Source of the DNA: Prevotella heparinolytica
Lineage (GTDB): Bacteria > Bacteroidota > Bacteroidia > Bacteroidales > Bacteroidaceae
Assembly (NCBI RefSeq): GCF_004342845.1
Contig: NZ_SLXB01000002.1
Coordinates: 62,001-126,000 of the forward strand
Direction: 5' to 3'
Length of the DNA stretch: 64,000 bases
Part shown: piece after piece, positions 8,546-17,213 of the stretch
Numbering within the stretch: the stretch's first letter is position 1
Layout of the letters: each line of letters opens with the position of its first letter
Notes under the pieces: generated by a model
The model's database searches: none
Told to the model about the DNA's origin: nothing
The model's input: the letters and a program-made list of their open reading frames with translations, nothing else
Program-made: the position numbers and the translations under genes

Positions 8546-11434
8546 CTACAATTGATTTTCCAGATAATCCGTCAGATTGTCTTCCCTTTCCAGGCCAAAC
8601 TTCTTGCGCAGACGGTAGCGAATGGTCTCCACACCGCGCACGGAGAGGTTCAGCAAAGGCGCTATCTCTTTGGTGGAAAGGTTCATCTTCAAATAAGCAC
8701 ACATCATGCGTTCGTTATTCGAGAGTTCGGGATGCTTTTCGTGAAGACGTTTCATAAAATTGTTGTGTATCAAGTCGAACTGTTCTTCAATACGTTTCAA
8801 GACTTCATCGCTTTGAATGTTCGAATCTATCTTGCTATTGATAAGGATGAGTTGCTGCTTGCTTTCACGGACTCCTTCCCCCTTGAGCATGGCAGCCACC
8901 TTGATGATTTCCGACTTGATTTCAGTAAGCATTTCATTCTTGCGGACAAAGTTTATCATCAGATTGGCCATTTCCTGGCTCTTATGCTTGAGGTCATACT
9001 CCAACCTTTCTTTTTCCAGCTGCATGATTTGCTTTTCTTGGCGAGCTTTCTCTGCTTCGTACTCCTTCTCCATTTCATGAAGCTCCTTGTCTTTTTCCAC
9101 AACAGCCTGCTGTTTCTTACGCTTCACGCGGACATCGTCCCAGCGATACACATAGAGCAAGACGAACAACAACAGGATGAAGTAACAGATGTAAGCAGTA
9201 ACGCTGCGATACCACGGAGGAAGTATGCGAAACTCAATCATGTCCATGGCCGTTGTTCCATCCGGGAAAATAGCTTTCACCTCGAACACATAATCACCCT
9301 CGGACAAATTGCTATATTCTTTGGTATGTACCGTAGTAAAGTCCGACCAACTCCCTTTGTTCAAACGATACTGGAAGCGAACGTCATCACCCATCGCCAT
9401 AAAAGGAAGTGCATACTCAAAACGGACGGAATTCAACGAATAGGTAATGACAGGAACGGTCTTCTCTCCTAAAAAATTAGCTGTATACACCAACGAGTCC
9501 TTAGGATAGGACAAATACATATTCTTTATATGTAGGGAGTGGCTGTGATCTTGCCGTTCTCTTGCCGTCGGAATACTGAACAGGGCGAACCCCTCTTCGG
9601 AAGGAATCACCATCAACGAATCGGACAGGGGGATCACCGCTTCATAACCGGGAACAAGCTCCATCAACGATTGACGAATGGGATTGATGCTTGTATTCGC
9701 TCCCCGTTTATACGTCCCCAGATTGGCAATGCAGATTTCATGTGGACTGAGACTTATCAACCGGTCATTATGCTCCAACAGCCGCAAATAAGAAGATGAT
9801 CCGTTCAGCAGATTGTTCATGTCGGGCCAAGACTCCATGATATCCTTATGAGGATTGTATTTGTAGATGCCCTGCGACGTGGCAAAACAAATGCGTCCTT
9901 CAATCTTCGACACATACATGTCATGCCCTGCCGGAAAGCCGTCTTTAAATCCATACTCTCTTATGCTTATTGATTTTTTCAGTTCATTGTCCAGCTCCAC
10001 ACGGGTCACATGATCTGTGTTATATATCCAAATCACCTTTTCGCTCTCTTGCTCAAAAAGGCGACATGAGCCATTCACTCCTTCAATTCTGCAAACCACC
10101 TGCCACTCACCATTCTTTCTGGCAACTAAATAAAGACCATTGTACACCCCGATATACATCATGTCCTGATGCCCCTCTACAAGTTGACAACACCATGCGC
10201 CGGCAATGTCCGTGATACGCCTCATCGATGTTCCCTCAATCAGGAATATGCCCCGGTCGTGCAAGCAGAAAAGTTCACCACCTATACGACAAAGATTCCA
10301 CACTTGTCCGCTGGACTGAGGTATAGAGCGAATATCAGGCAAATTCCCATTCATCTTCACCGGATAACGGGTGTAATACAACCCGCGATTGGTTCCCAAA
10401 TAAAGAAACTCCTTATCGACAGCTGCCGTATAACCCGTTCCATATGAGTACGGATAAGAATAAAGATTGGTAAAGGGAGAACTGAGACAAACGTAATCTA
10501 TACCGCTATCAAGGCCCGCCCAAAGATTTCCGATGGCATCGAAAGAAACGGAAAGCACCGTATTGTTCCGAAGACCATTATTTTCATTGAAAAACTCCAA
10601 TTGTCCGGTGCTGCAGTCTATCAGCAACAAACCTTTATGAATAGTCCCCAAAGCAATCCTATCATCTTTCTTGGCCACACAAAACACCTCATTCTCGCGC
10701 ATAAAGTCTTCGACTCCGGTGACGAGCTGCTCCATGCTACGTCCGTCGCAATAATACAAGCCGCTATATGCCGTCACCACCAAAACTCCTTTTTTATATG
10801 GAATTATACCACGTATACGTTTAGAAGCCAATTCATCAGCACCCTGCAAAGGGAAAAAAGTGTTTCCCACCAAAAGCCATACTCCCCTATCCGTGCCAAT
10901 ATACAAAATGCCATTCACCATATTGGAGCAGTCTATCTTGGCATTCATCTCAATAACCGTGTACTTCCCGTTCAGATACTTCACCACGCATTCATCCCCT
11001 TGAAAATACAAGATATTATCCACCTCGTGTATCCCCCATACGTTTCCTAGCAGACGGACAGAACTATCCAGTGTATCGGACATGCAGTGATACTTCAAAG
11101 AACCGTCGACACTCGGCTCATAATATCCAAACTCATTGATTCCCCCTGCATAAATGCGTTTTTGGGTAGCCGAAGCCAGTACGGAACGTACATCCGAAGC
11201 ATTATTCATGGGAAATACATTCCATACGTTACCGTCAAATTGCAGCATACCGTTTTTATTGGCAAAATAAGTCCAGTTCTCATTATAAGGAGCTATCTGC
11301 CACGTCTGGGCACCTTTACCGTAGACGTTTTTATCGAAATTGATGATGAAATTGTTCCATCTGGCGGCAACTCCCGCTAAAGGCAGAAAAAGTAAGAGCA
11401 GAAAGATATGATATGATAATGCTGAGTTTTTCAT
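8546..11434 (-). CDS. Propeller/triple-tyrosine one-component regulator with LuxR-type HTH
   Basis: A 962-residue membrane-spanning regulator. A signal peptide (about residues 1-24) precedes a long series of two-component-regulator propeller repeats (GIHEV..., GNLWAGLDSG), then a Y_Y_Y domain near 690-750. A membrane helix near 755-775 is followed by a charged coiled coil (785-840) and a C-terminal LuxR-type helix-turn-helix (NERMMCAYLKMNLSTKEIA). There is no histidine kinase or receiver, so a periplasmic signal is probably passed straight to the DNA-binding domain. No polysaccharide-utilisation genes adjoin it, which is unusual since relatives often sit beside susCD-type loci. The target genes are unknown. 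Confidence 0.85.
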   Translation of the reverse strand: MKNSALSYHIFLLLLFLPLAGVAARWNNFIINFDKNVYGKGAQTWQIAPYNENWTYFANKNGMLQFDGNVWNVFPMNNASDVRSVLASATQKRIYAGGINEFGYYEPSVDGSLKYHCMSDTLDSSVRLLGNVWGIHEVDNILYFQGDECVVKYLNGKYTVIEMNAKIDCSNMVNGILYIGTDRGVWLLVGNTFFPLQGADELASKRIRGIIPYKKGVLVVTAYSGLYYCDGRSMEQLVTGVEDFMRENEVFCVAKKDDRIALGTIHKGLLLIDCSTGQLEFFNENNGLRNNTVLSVSFDAIGNLWAGLDSGIDYVCLSSPFTNLYSYPYSYGTGYTAAVDKEFLYLGTNRGLYYTRYPVKMNGNLPDIRSIPQSSGQVWNLCRIGGELFCLHDRGIFLIEGTSMRRITDIAGAWCCQLVEGHQDMMYIGVYNGLYLVARKNGEWQVVCRIEGVNGSCRLFEQESEKVIWIYNTDHVTRVELDNELKKSISIREYGFKDGFPAGHDMYVSKIEGRICFATSQGIYKYNPHKDIMESWPDMNNLLNGSSSYLRLLEHNDRLISLSPHEICIANLGTYKRGANTSINPIRQSLMELVPGYEAVIPLSDSLMVIPSEEGFALFSIPTARERQDHSHSLHIKNMYLSYPKDSLVYTANFLGEKTVPVITYSLNSVRFEYALPFMAMGDDVRFQYRLNKGSWSDFTTVHTKEYSNLSEGDYVFEVKAIFPDGTTAMDMIEFRILPPWYRSVTAYICYFILLLFVLLYVYRWDDVRVKRKKQQAVVEKDKELHEMEKEYEAEKARQEKQIMQLEKERLEYDLKHKSQEMANLMINFVRKNEMLTEIKSEIIKVAAMLKGEGVRESKQQLILINSKIDSNIQSDEVLKRIEEQFDLIHNNFMKRLHEKHPELSNNERMMCAYLKMNLSTKEIAPLLNLSVRGVETIRYRLRKKFGLEREDNLTDYLENQL

Positions 11435-11734
11435 GAGTATTTTGTTTTCAAGTTTATTTGTACAAAAATAGTGTTTATTTTCAAGCTATTTCCCATCACT
11501 CTTCATTTTTTCATAGGTTTTCCGCCGCTTCCTTTTATCATCTCCGTGTCCGAGGTATACTAACTCCGTAGCTACTCCGTACATATAACATTATACCAGA
11601 ATTCGGGATAGACGGTTTCTTTTCTTCTAAAGATGAGGGGCTGCATCCTATCGGGCGGATATTTCTTGAATGCACCGGTTTACAATGGTCAGGCAGAAGA
11701 GAAGAGAGCCTTTTACGTCGAGCGCCCCCTGTTT
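11435..11734. other. Intergenic region upstream of the LuxR-type regulator
   Basis: A minus-strand TATTTTTG (11470-11463) about 30 bp before the regulator start is a plausible -7 box. I see no gene in the rest of this gap; the short open frames lack family landmarks. Confidence 0.4.
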
Positions 11735-11844
11735 GACAGCTGCAAGCCTTTGTCATGACAGACACAAGTGTCCAAGCCGACAGACACAAGTTCCTGACGT
11801 GACAGACACTGGTGTTTGAGCCGTCAGACACTTGTGTCTGACAG
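11735..11844. repeat. Five-unit 22-bp periodic array (array 2)
   Basis: Five head-to-tail units of exactly 22 bp start at 11735, 11757, 11779, 11801 and 11823. Four share GACAGACAC or GTCAGACAC at the unit start, while the remaining bases vary. The last unit holds a perfect inverted repeat, GTCAGACAC-TT-GTGTCTGAC (11823-11842). No coding potential is apparent across it. Confidence 0.85.
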
Positions 11845-12053
11845 GGCAGGAGTAAACATCTGTTAACCAATGGGATTCTACTTTAAAATACAAGTATCCG
11901 TGTGAGGTTATCGTCCTGCTTCTTATCCCGAACCCGGATATATTATAGTTACGGAGATGACAAGAAAAAGATAAGAAGCAAATATGTTCTCGACCCTACC
12001 TCCCCAGGAAAGCCCTTTTCCGAAAAATAAATGCAAAAAACGCTCGAAGCCTA

Positions 12054-12083
12054 TTGCTCATTTCAAAAAAAGGCGTACCTTTG
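12054..12083 (+). promoter_or_regulatory. Promoter of SRP RNA and tRNA-Thr
   Basis: TTG at 12054-12056 is followed by a 19-bp spacer and TACCTTTG at 12076-12083. This matches the Bacteroides -33/-7 promoter arrangement. The predicted start lies just before the SRP RNA at 12096. Confidence 0.8.
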
Positions 12084-12095
12084 CAACCGCAAAAC

Positions 12096-12191
12096 GGGTA
12101 AGTCCTATACGGCCAGCTCCCTTCGAATCCTCCAGGGCTTGATCGCAGCAAAGGTAGTTGGTTGTAGCGGCGCGATATAGTAAGCTTACCC
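12096..12191 (+). ncRNA. ffs: Signal recognition particle RNA (small bacterial type)
   Basis: The segment folds as one long hairpin closed by GGGTAAG (12096-12102) and CTTACCC (12185-12191). Near the tip, CCAGG and AGCAA flank a short stem and form the asymmetric/symmetric loop signature bound by Ffh in SRP RNA. The apical sequence GCTTGATCGC differs from the E. coli GGAA tetraloop region, as expected for Bacteroidota. A consensus promoter precedes it. tRNA-Thr starts only 4 nt after its end, so the two are probably made as one precursor. Confidence 0.82.
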
Positions 12192-12195
12192 ACCC

Positions 12196-12269
12196 GCCTC
12201 TTTAGCTCAGTTGGCCAGAGCACGTGATTTGTAATCTCGGGGTCGTTGGTTCGAATCCGACAAGAGGCT
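12196..12269 (+). tRNA. tRNA-Thr (UGU)
   Basis: A full cloverleaf is visible: acceptor GCCTCTT paired with AAGAGGC, D-arm GCTCAGTTGGCCAGAGC, anticodon loop TTTGTAA (anticodon TGT) and T-arm with TTCGAATC. The anticodon stem has one T-T mismatch in its middle. CCA is not encoded. It reads ACA and, by wobble, other Thr codons. Confidence 0.95.
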
Positions 12270-12270
12270 C

Positions 12271-12316
12271 AAAAGAAAGCAGGTGATACGAAAGTGTCGG
12301 CTGCTTTCTTTTTTTT
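12271..12316 (+). terminator. Terminator of the SRP RNA / tRNA-Thr transcript
   Basis: AAAGAAAGCAG pairs with CTGCTTTCTTT around a loop, and the plus strand continues with a run of T residues. It starts directly after the tRNA. Confidence 0.85.
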
Positions 12317-12414
12317 CGTCCCTACCCCAATCCTCTAATTTATTAAAAAACTACACATTCGCTTGCTTTCGAATCCAACTATATTTATACCTTTGCATAT
12401 TATTTCTAAAAAGA

Positions 12415-12951
12415 ATGACAGAGAATAAAGGACACATGCAGAGATATGCAATGCTATTCGGTACCTATATAGGAATGTATTGGATATTGAAATTCATACT
12501 CTTTCCCATAGGATTGACAGTTCCCTTTTTAGCCCTTCTCTTCATGGGGCTTACGTTCTGCGTCCCTTTCATGGGGTACTACTATGTACGGATGTATCGC
12601 AATGTGGCGTGTGGAGGGAGCATCAGTTTTCTACATGCATGGGTATTTACCGTTTTCATGTACATGTTCGCCGCCCTACTTACTGCCGTGGCGCATTATA
12701 TCTATTTCCGTTTCATTGATCATGGTTATATCATCACTGCCTGCGAGACAGTGATTGACGCACTTGCACAAAGCAATGCGCCGGGAATGGACGAGTATAT
12801 CGCTACATACCGGGAAGCATTAGAGGCTGCCCGACTACTTACGCCTATAGACATCACGATGCAGTTGGTGTCATGGAATGTCTTTATAGGATCGATATTG
12901 GCTCTTCCCACTTCTTTATTCGTGATGAGACGGAAGAGAGGAGACAAATAG
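12415..12951 (+). CDS. DUF4199-type membrane protein
   Basis: About 178 residues with four hydrophobic segments (near residues 15-35, 40-60, 75-100 and 145-165 from the chosen start), matching the DUF4199 family of Bacteroidota inner-membrane proteins. I chose ATG 12415 because the longer frame from 12283 begins inside the tRNA terminator. TACCTTTG at 12388-12395 is a possible -7 box. It precedes a GT2 glycosyltransferase by about 70 bp, as DUF4199 genes often do, but its function is unknown. Confidence 0.75.
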   Translation: MTENKGHMQRYAMLFGTYIGMYWILKFILFPIGLTVPFLALLFMGLTFCVPFMGYYYVRMYRNVACGGSISFLHAWVFTVFMYMFAALLTAVAHYIYFRFIDHGYIITACETVIDALAQSNAPGMDEYIATYREALEAARLLTPIDITMQLVSWNVFIGSILALPTSLFVMRRKRGDK

Positions 12952-13022
12952 AGAAGATGAGAGTGAAACCTAAGCAGTAATGCTGCCTCAACCGTAAATT
13001 GTTAATATCAAAATAAAGAAAA

Positions 13023-13976
13023 ATGGATATTTCAGTTGTCGTACCTCTATACAATGAGGAGGAATCCCTTCCGGAATTGTTCGCATGGATTGAACGGGTG
13101 ATGAAAGCCAACGGTTTTTCGTATGAGGTGATTTTTGTGAACGATGGAAGCACCGACCACTCGTGGCAAGTGATAGAACAATTACAGGCACAAGCACCGG
13201 ACAGAGTAAGAGGCATTAAGTTCCGCCGTAACTACGGAAAGTCTCCGGCACTGTTTTGTGGCTTCGAGCAAGCATTGGGCGATGTAGTAATAACGATGGA
13301 TGCAGACTTGCAAGACAGTCCGGACGAAATACCCGAACTCTACCGGATGATCACGGAAGAAGGATATGACCTTGTATCCGGCTGGAAACAAAAGCGCTAC
13401 GACCCGCTGTCGAAAACGCTACCTACCAAACTTTTCAACGCCACTGCCCGCAGCGTATCAGGCATCAAGAACCTGCACGACTTTAATTGTGGATTGAAAG
13501 CATACCGCAAGGATGTAGTAAAGAACATAGAAGTATATGGTGAAATGCATCGCTATATCCCCTATTTGGCCAAAAATGCTGGTTTCCGGAAAATCGGCGA
13601 GAAGGTGGTACACCATCAGGCAAGAAAATATGGAAAGACCAAATTCGGACTGAATCGTTTCATAAACGGATATCTGGATTTGCTTTCTCTTTGGTTCCTC
13701 TCTACGTTTGGAATAAAACCGATGCACTTCTTCGGCTTGCTAGGTTCGTTGATGTTTATCTTTGGATTCATTGCCGTCATCATTGTAGGTGCCAGTAAGC
13801 TGTATTATATGCACAACGGCATGCCCTACCGCCTAGTGACAGACTCTCCCTACTTCTTCCTGTCGCTGACATTGATGATTATCGGCACCCAACTTTTTGT
13901 AGCAGGATTTCTCGGAGAACTGATTTCACGCAATGCACCCGAACGCAACAAGTATCAAATAGAAAAAACAATTTAA
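13023..13976 (+). CDS. Family 2 glycosyltransferase, polyprenyl-phosphate type
   Basis: The first 230 residues are a GT-A fold (VVPLYNEEESLPELF, FVNDGSTDHSW, MDADLQDSPDEIPE with the DxD motif, FNCGLKAYRKD). The C-terminal 80 residues hold two membrane helices. This arrangement resembles undecaprenyl-phosphate glycosyltransferases such as GtrB/ArnC and dolichol-phosphate mannose synthases, which load a sugar onto a lipid carrier at the inner membrane. The sugar donor cannot be read from sequence. The gene lies 2 bp before the DUF6452 gene, suggesting co-transcription with the downstream envelope genes. Confidence 0.88.
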   Translation: MDISVVVPLYNEEESLPELFAWIERVMKANGFSYEVIFVNDGSTDHSWQVIEQLQAQAPDRVRGIKFRRNYGKSPALFCGFEQALGDVVITMDADLQDSPDEIPELYRMITEEGYDLVSGWKQKRYDPLSKTLPTKLFNATARSVSGIKNLHDFNCGLKAYRKDVVKNIEVYGEMHRYIPYLAKNAGFRKIGEKVVHHQARKYGKTKFGLNRFINGYLDLLSLWFLSTFGIKPMHFFGLLGSLMFIFGFIAVIIVGASKLYYMHNGMPYRLVTDSPYFFLSLTLMIIGTQLFVAGFLGELISRNAPERNKYQIEKTI

Positions 13977-13978
13977 CG

Positions 13979-14464
13979 ATGAAAAATCTAGTCAGATTTA
14001 TAATACTCGGTGGTATCCTATGTCCTTTACTTGGCATAGTGCTTTCCTGCTCGGAAGAAGCCGATTGCTCCATGGCAGCACGCAGCATGGTGCAATGCTA
14101 TCTATATAAGATAGACAAGGATACCCAAATAGCACAAAACGACACGCTTGATTCCCTTACAGTAACTGCTTATGGAACAGACTCTATCATCATCAATAAT
14201 CAAAAGAAAGTACACGATATTTCGTTGCCATTAAGATATACGGTCGATTCCACCAAACTGATATTCAAATACAGCAAAACAAAAAGGGATACCGTGGTCA
14301 TCCGCCATACCAATACCCCCTATTTCTTGTCAATGGATTGTGGTTACCAGATGAAACAAGCCATCACAAGCGTGCATTATACCCGTACTTCTCTCGACTC
14401 GATCTTTATAGCAAATAATGAAGCAGGCATATATGGAAAGGAAAATCTTAAATTATTCTATTAG
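13979..14464 (+). CDS. DUF6452-type lipoprotein
   Basis: A 161-residue protein with an N-terminal signal ending in a lipobox (IVLSC), so probably a lipoprotein. Two further Cys residues (ADCS, VQC) follow, then a beta-rich domain. Sequence and neighbourhood match the DUF6452 family of Bacteroidales. It starts 2 bp after the glycosyltransferase stop and its 3' end overlaps the next gene, so translation of the three is likely coupled. No activity is known. Confidence 0.75.
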   Translation: MKNLVRFIILGGILCPLLGIVLSCSEEADCSMAARSMVQCYLYKIDKDTQIAQNDTLDSLTVTAYGTDSIIINNQKKVHDISLPLRYTVDSTKLIFKYSKTKRDTVVIRHTNTPYFLSMDCGYQMKQAITSVHYTRTSLDSIFIANNEAGIYGKENLKLFY

Positions 14465-15194
14465 CCTTGTACTCTGCCTGCTGACAGTCTTTCCGCTATG
14501 GGCGCAGAATGCACCGGCATCCTCTAAAGGTAAAGCGCCTCGGAAAGAGAAAAAGGATAAAAAAGAAGAAGCTGTATATCCACTCTACAACGGTGTATCT
14601 ATGGGGGTTGAACTATGGGGGTTCGGCAGTGCTGCCCTTGGAGGCGACTTCCTGAGTTCCGAAGTATCAGTGGACATCAATCTGAAAAACCGCTTTTTCC
14701 CCATTCTCGAACTTGGGTATGGAAGCACCGATTCTTGGAGCGAGAAAGGGATACATTATAAAAGTTCTTCTCCCTACCTTCGCATAGGAATGGACTATAA
14801 TGCACTGTACAAGAAAAAACATGGGCACATGCTGCTTGTAGGCTTGCGTTATGGTGCAAGTAGCTTCAAATACGACATAGCAGCAGCACAACTGGACGAC
14901 CCTGTATATGGCGGCACAGTGGGTAACCCGAACTTGGAAGATAATATCTGGGGAGGTAGCCACCCTTATGTGCATAAAGACATGAAAAGCGCCATGCAAT
15001 GGGCGGAATTATGCGTAGGTATCAAGGCTCATATATGGAAGGCCTTCTATATGGGATGGTCCTTACGCTTCAAATTCAAATTATCTACCACACCCGATGA
15101 ACATGGTGATCCATGGTATGTGCCGGGTTTTGGGAAATACGGTTCCAGCACAATGGGAGTATCTTATACGATAACTTATAAATTGCCTCTTTAA
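14433..15194 (+). CDS. DUF6048-type outer-membrane protein
   Basis: A signal peptide (cleavage near WAQNAPA) is followed by a Lys-rich linker and a beta-barrel-like domain with alternating aromatic residues and a C-terminal aromatic-rich strand. It fits DUF6048, which regularly follows DUF6452 in Bacteroidales. ATG 14433 (MERKILN) is preferred to 14418; either way the gene overlaps DUF6452 by 32-47 bp. A small outer-membrane barrel is the inference; function unknown. Confidence 0.75.
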   Translation: MERKILNYSISLVLCLLTVFPLWAQNAPASSKGKAPRKEKKDKKEEAVYPLYNGVSMGVELWGFGSAALGGDFLSSEVSVDINLKNRFFPILELGYGSTDSWSEKGIHYKSSSPYLRIGMDYNALYKKKHGHMLLVGLRYGASSFKYDIAAAQLDDPVYGGTVGNPNLEDNIWGGSHPYVHKDMKSAMQWAELCVGIKAHIWKAFYMGWSLRFKFKLSTTPDEHGDPWYVPGFGKYGSSTMGVSYTITYKLPL

Positions 15195-15199
15195 GATTT

Positions 15200-15781
15200 A
15201 TGACAGGATTAGATATCTGGCTACTGGCTATAGGACTTGCAATGGATTGCTTTGCCGTTTCTATAGCCAGTGGAATAATATTGAAACGCACCCGACCGAA
15301 GCCCATGCTGATCATGGCATTCTTCTTCGGCTTCTTTCAGGCACTTATGCCACTGCTCGGCTGGATGGGAACCGGTTTTTTCAGCCATCTGATAGAGAGT
15401 GTAGATCATTGGATTGCTTTCGGCATCTTGTTTTTTCTGGGAGGAAGAATGGTGATAGAATCTTTTAAGGATGAAGATTGCAGGCAAGAATATGACCCCA
15501 CCCGCCTGAAAGTTGTGTTGACATTGGCCTTGGCAACAAGTATCGATGCTTTGGCGGTAGGCATCTCGTTCGCTCTGCTGGATATCAAAAGTTTCCAGAC
15601 ACTGCTACCATCCATCAGCATCATAGGTTTTGTATCGTTCATCCTGTCGATGGTGGGTTTGATGTTTGGCATCCGTTTTGGTTGCGGCATAGCCCGCAAG
15701 CTGCGCGCCGAGCTTTTCGGTGGTTTTATTCTTATCGCCATCGGTGCCAAGATTCTGATTGAGCATTTGTTTTTCACTTAA
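15200..15781 (+). CDS. mntP: Manganese efflux pump MntP
   Basis: A 193-residue, six-helix membrane protein with the two-fold repeat of the MntP (DUF204) family. Each half carries a conserved acidic motif: GLAMDCFAVSIASG near residue 13 and ATSIDALAVGISF near residue 113. The family exports Mn(II). It starts 5 bp after the DUF6048 stop. The 5' region shows no manganese riboswitch; it sits inside a gene cluster instead of behind its own leader. Confidence 0.92.
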   Translation: MTGLDIWLLAIGLAMDCFAVSIASGIILKRTRPKPMLIMAFFFGFFQALMPLLGWMGTGFFSHLIESVDHWIAFGILFFLGGRMVIESFKDEDCRQEYDPTRLKVVLTLALATSIDALAVGISFALLDIKSFQTLLPSISIIGFVSFILSMVGLMFGIRFGCGIARKLRAELFGGFILIAIGAKILIEHLFFT

Positions 15782-15807
15782 AGAGTTCTTTTCAAACAAC
15801 TACGACA

Positions 15808-16821
15808 ATGGACAAAAGAGTACAACGAAATTTCTTATGGATTGCCTTGCTCTTATTAGGCACCATCTGGATATTGGCACGCCACAACCGCCCAATCCCC
15901 TATCAGACCGACAGCGGACTGATATTCGGTACAATATATAAGGTGACCTATCAACATGACAGAAGCCTGAAAGAGGAGATAGAAGCAGAACTTAAACGCT
16001 TCGACGGTTCGCTTTCACCCTTCAACGATACGGCAATCATCACCCGTATCAACCGAAACGAAGACATCATTGCCGACAGTTTTTTTATCAACGTATTTCA
16101 TCGCAGCATGGAAATATCCAAAGAGACCAACGGCGCTTTCGACATCACCATTGCTCCATTGGCCAATGCATGGGGATTTGGATTCAAGAAAGGAGCATTC
16201 CCCGACTTTGTCGTGATAGACAGTCTGCTGGAAATTACAGGATATAATAAAGTGCAAATATCCACAAAAGGAAAAGTGGTGAAGCAAGACCCACGTATCA
16301 TGCTTTCGTGTAGTGCCGTGGCCAAAGGTTATGCCGTAGACGTCGTAGCACATCTATTAGAAAAAAAAGGAATCGGCAACTTCATGGTAGATATCGGAGG
16401 AGAAGTGGTTGTCCGTGGAAAGAATCCGCAGGACGGGCTTTGGCGCATCGGCATAAACAAACCCGTAGACGATTCGTTAGCAGTAAACCAAGAATTGCAA
16501 ACCATCTTGAAAGTCACGAACTTGGGCATAGCCACTTCCGGAAACTACCGTAACTACTATTACAAAGACGGGAAAAAATATGCACATACCATCGACCCGC
16601 GTACCGGCTATCCCGTACAGCACAATATCTTGTCGGCAACGGTCATTGCCAAAGATTGCATGAGCGCAGATGCCTATGCCACAGCATTCATGGTGATGGG
16701 GCTGGAAGAAGCGGAGCGTTTTGCGGACATGCACCCTGACATTGACGCATGTTTTATCTATGCAGATAAAAAAGGCAAACTGCAAATGTTCCTGACCAAG
16801 GGCATGAAGAAGTATATGTGA
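15808..16821 (+). CDS. apbE: FAD:protein FMN transferase
   Basis: A 337-residue ApbE with an N-terminal membrane anchor (FLWIALLLLGTIWIL). Family landmarks are FDITIAPLANAWGFG, GYAVDVVA, MVDIGGEVVVRG, HTIDPRTGYPV and SADAYATAFMVMG. ApbE attaches FMN covalently to Thr or Ser residues of exported flavoproteins such as RnfD and RnfG. Both of those are encoded at 51.4-53.0 kb, so this enzyme is a natural candidate for their maturation, though the genes are unlinked. Confidence 0.93.
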   Translation: MDKRVQRNFLWIALLLLGTIWILARHNRPIPYQTDSGLIFGTIYKVTYQHDRSLKEEIEAELKRFDGSLSPFNDTAIITRINRNEDIIADSFFINVFHRSMEISKETNGAFDITIAPLANAWGFGFKKGAFPDFVVIDSLLEITGYNKVQISTKGKVVKQDPRIMLSCSAVAKGYAVDVVAHLLEKKGIGNFMVDIGGEVVVRGKNPQDGLWRIGINKPVDDSLAVNQELQTILKVTNLGIATSGNYRNYYYKDGKKYAHTIDPRTGYPVQHNILSATVIAKDCMSADAYATAFMVMGLEEAERFADMHPDIDACFIYADKKGKLQMFLTKGMKKYM

Positions 16822-16971
16822 GCAACCTCTTCGTTGCTTACCGGAGCTTCTCCTTATTGCATACCGCTTCTCGCTGATGTAACATCGCCTCGGTACTCCC
16901 TCTCTTCCTGCTGATTTCCCCACATACGTCAACTTACGGGAATCACCCCACGTTTTATACTCGAACCTTTA

Positions 16972-17097
16972 TTCGCAGTGCGCGGATATTCGTTCGCACA
17001 TTGCGGATATTTGTCCGCAGTGTGCGTTTTTGTATCCGCACGGTGCGAACAGAGATTTATCCAAGCATCGAACAAGTTTACTGTTTACCTCAAACGT
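16972..17097. repeat. 21-bp periodic array (array 3)
   Basis: Four clear 21-bp units start at 16972, 16993, 17014 and 17035. Each opens with TTCGCA or TCCGCA, and most contain a GTGCG or TGCGG word, so a unit can pair with itself or its neighbour. Two weaker units follow (17056 and 17077). The gap (16822-17213) lies between the convergent apbE and DUF486 genes. The stretch 17035-17135 is similar to 44100-44200. Confidence 0.85.
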
Positions 17098-17213
17098 TTT
17101 TATTCTGTACAGCCAACAGATTTTTTATATAGATACACCTTTGTTACTGCAAGCGTTCTTTCCACTCTCACAAAAAGGCCGAGACAAGACGACGAGGGTA
17201 AAACACCACGGAA

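Noticed and set aside
8552..9472. A 306-codon plus-strand frame opposite the regulator gene, and similar long antisense frames over uxaC and the Rnf genes.
   Set aside because: These are shadows of the real genes on the other strand, with no promoter or recognisable domain.
14900..15200. A manganese riboswitch before mntP.
   Set aside because: mntP starts 5 bp after the preceding gene, leaving no room for a leader; the upstream sequence is coding.
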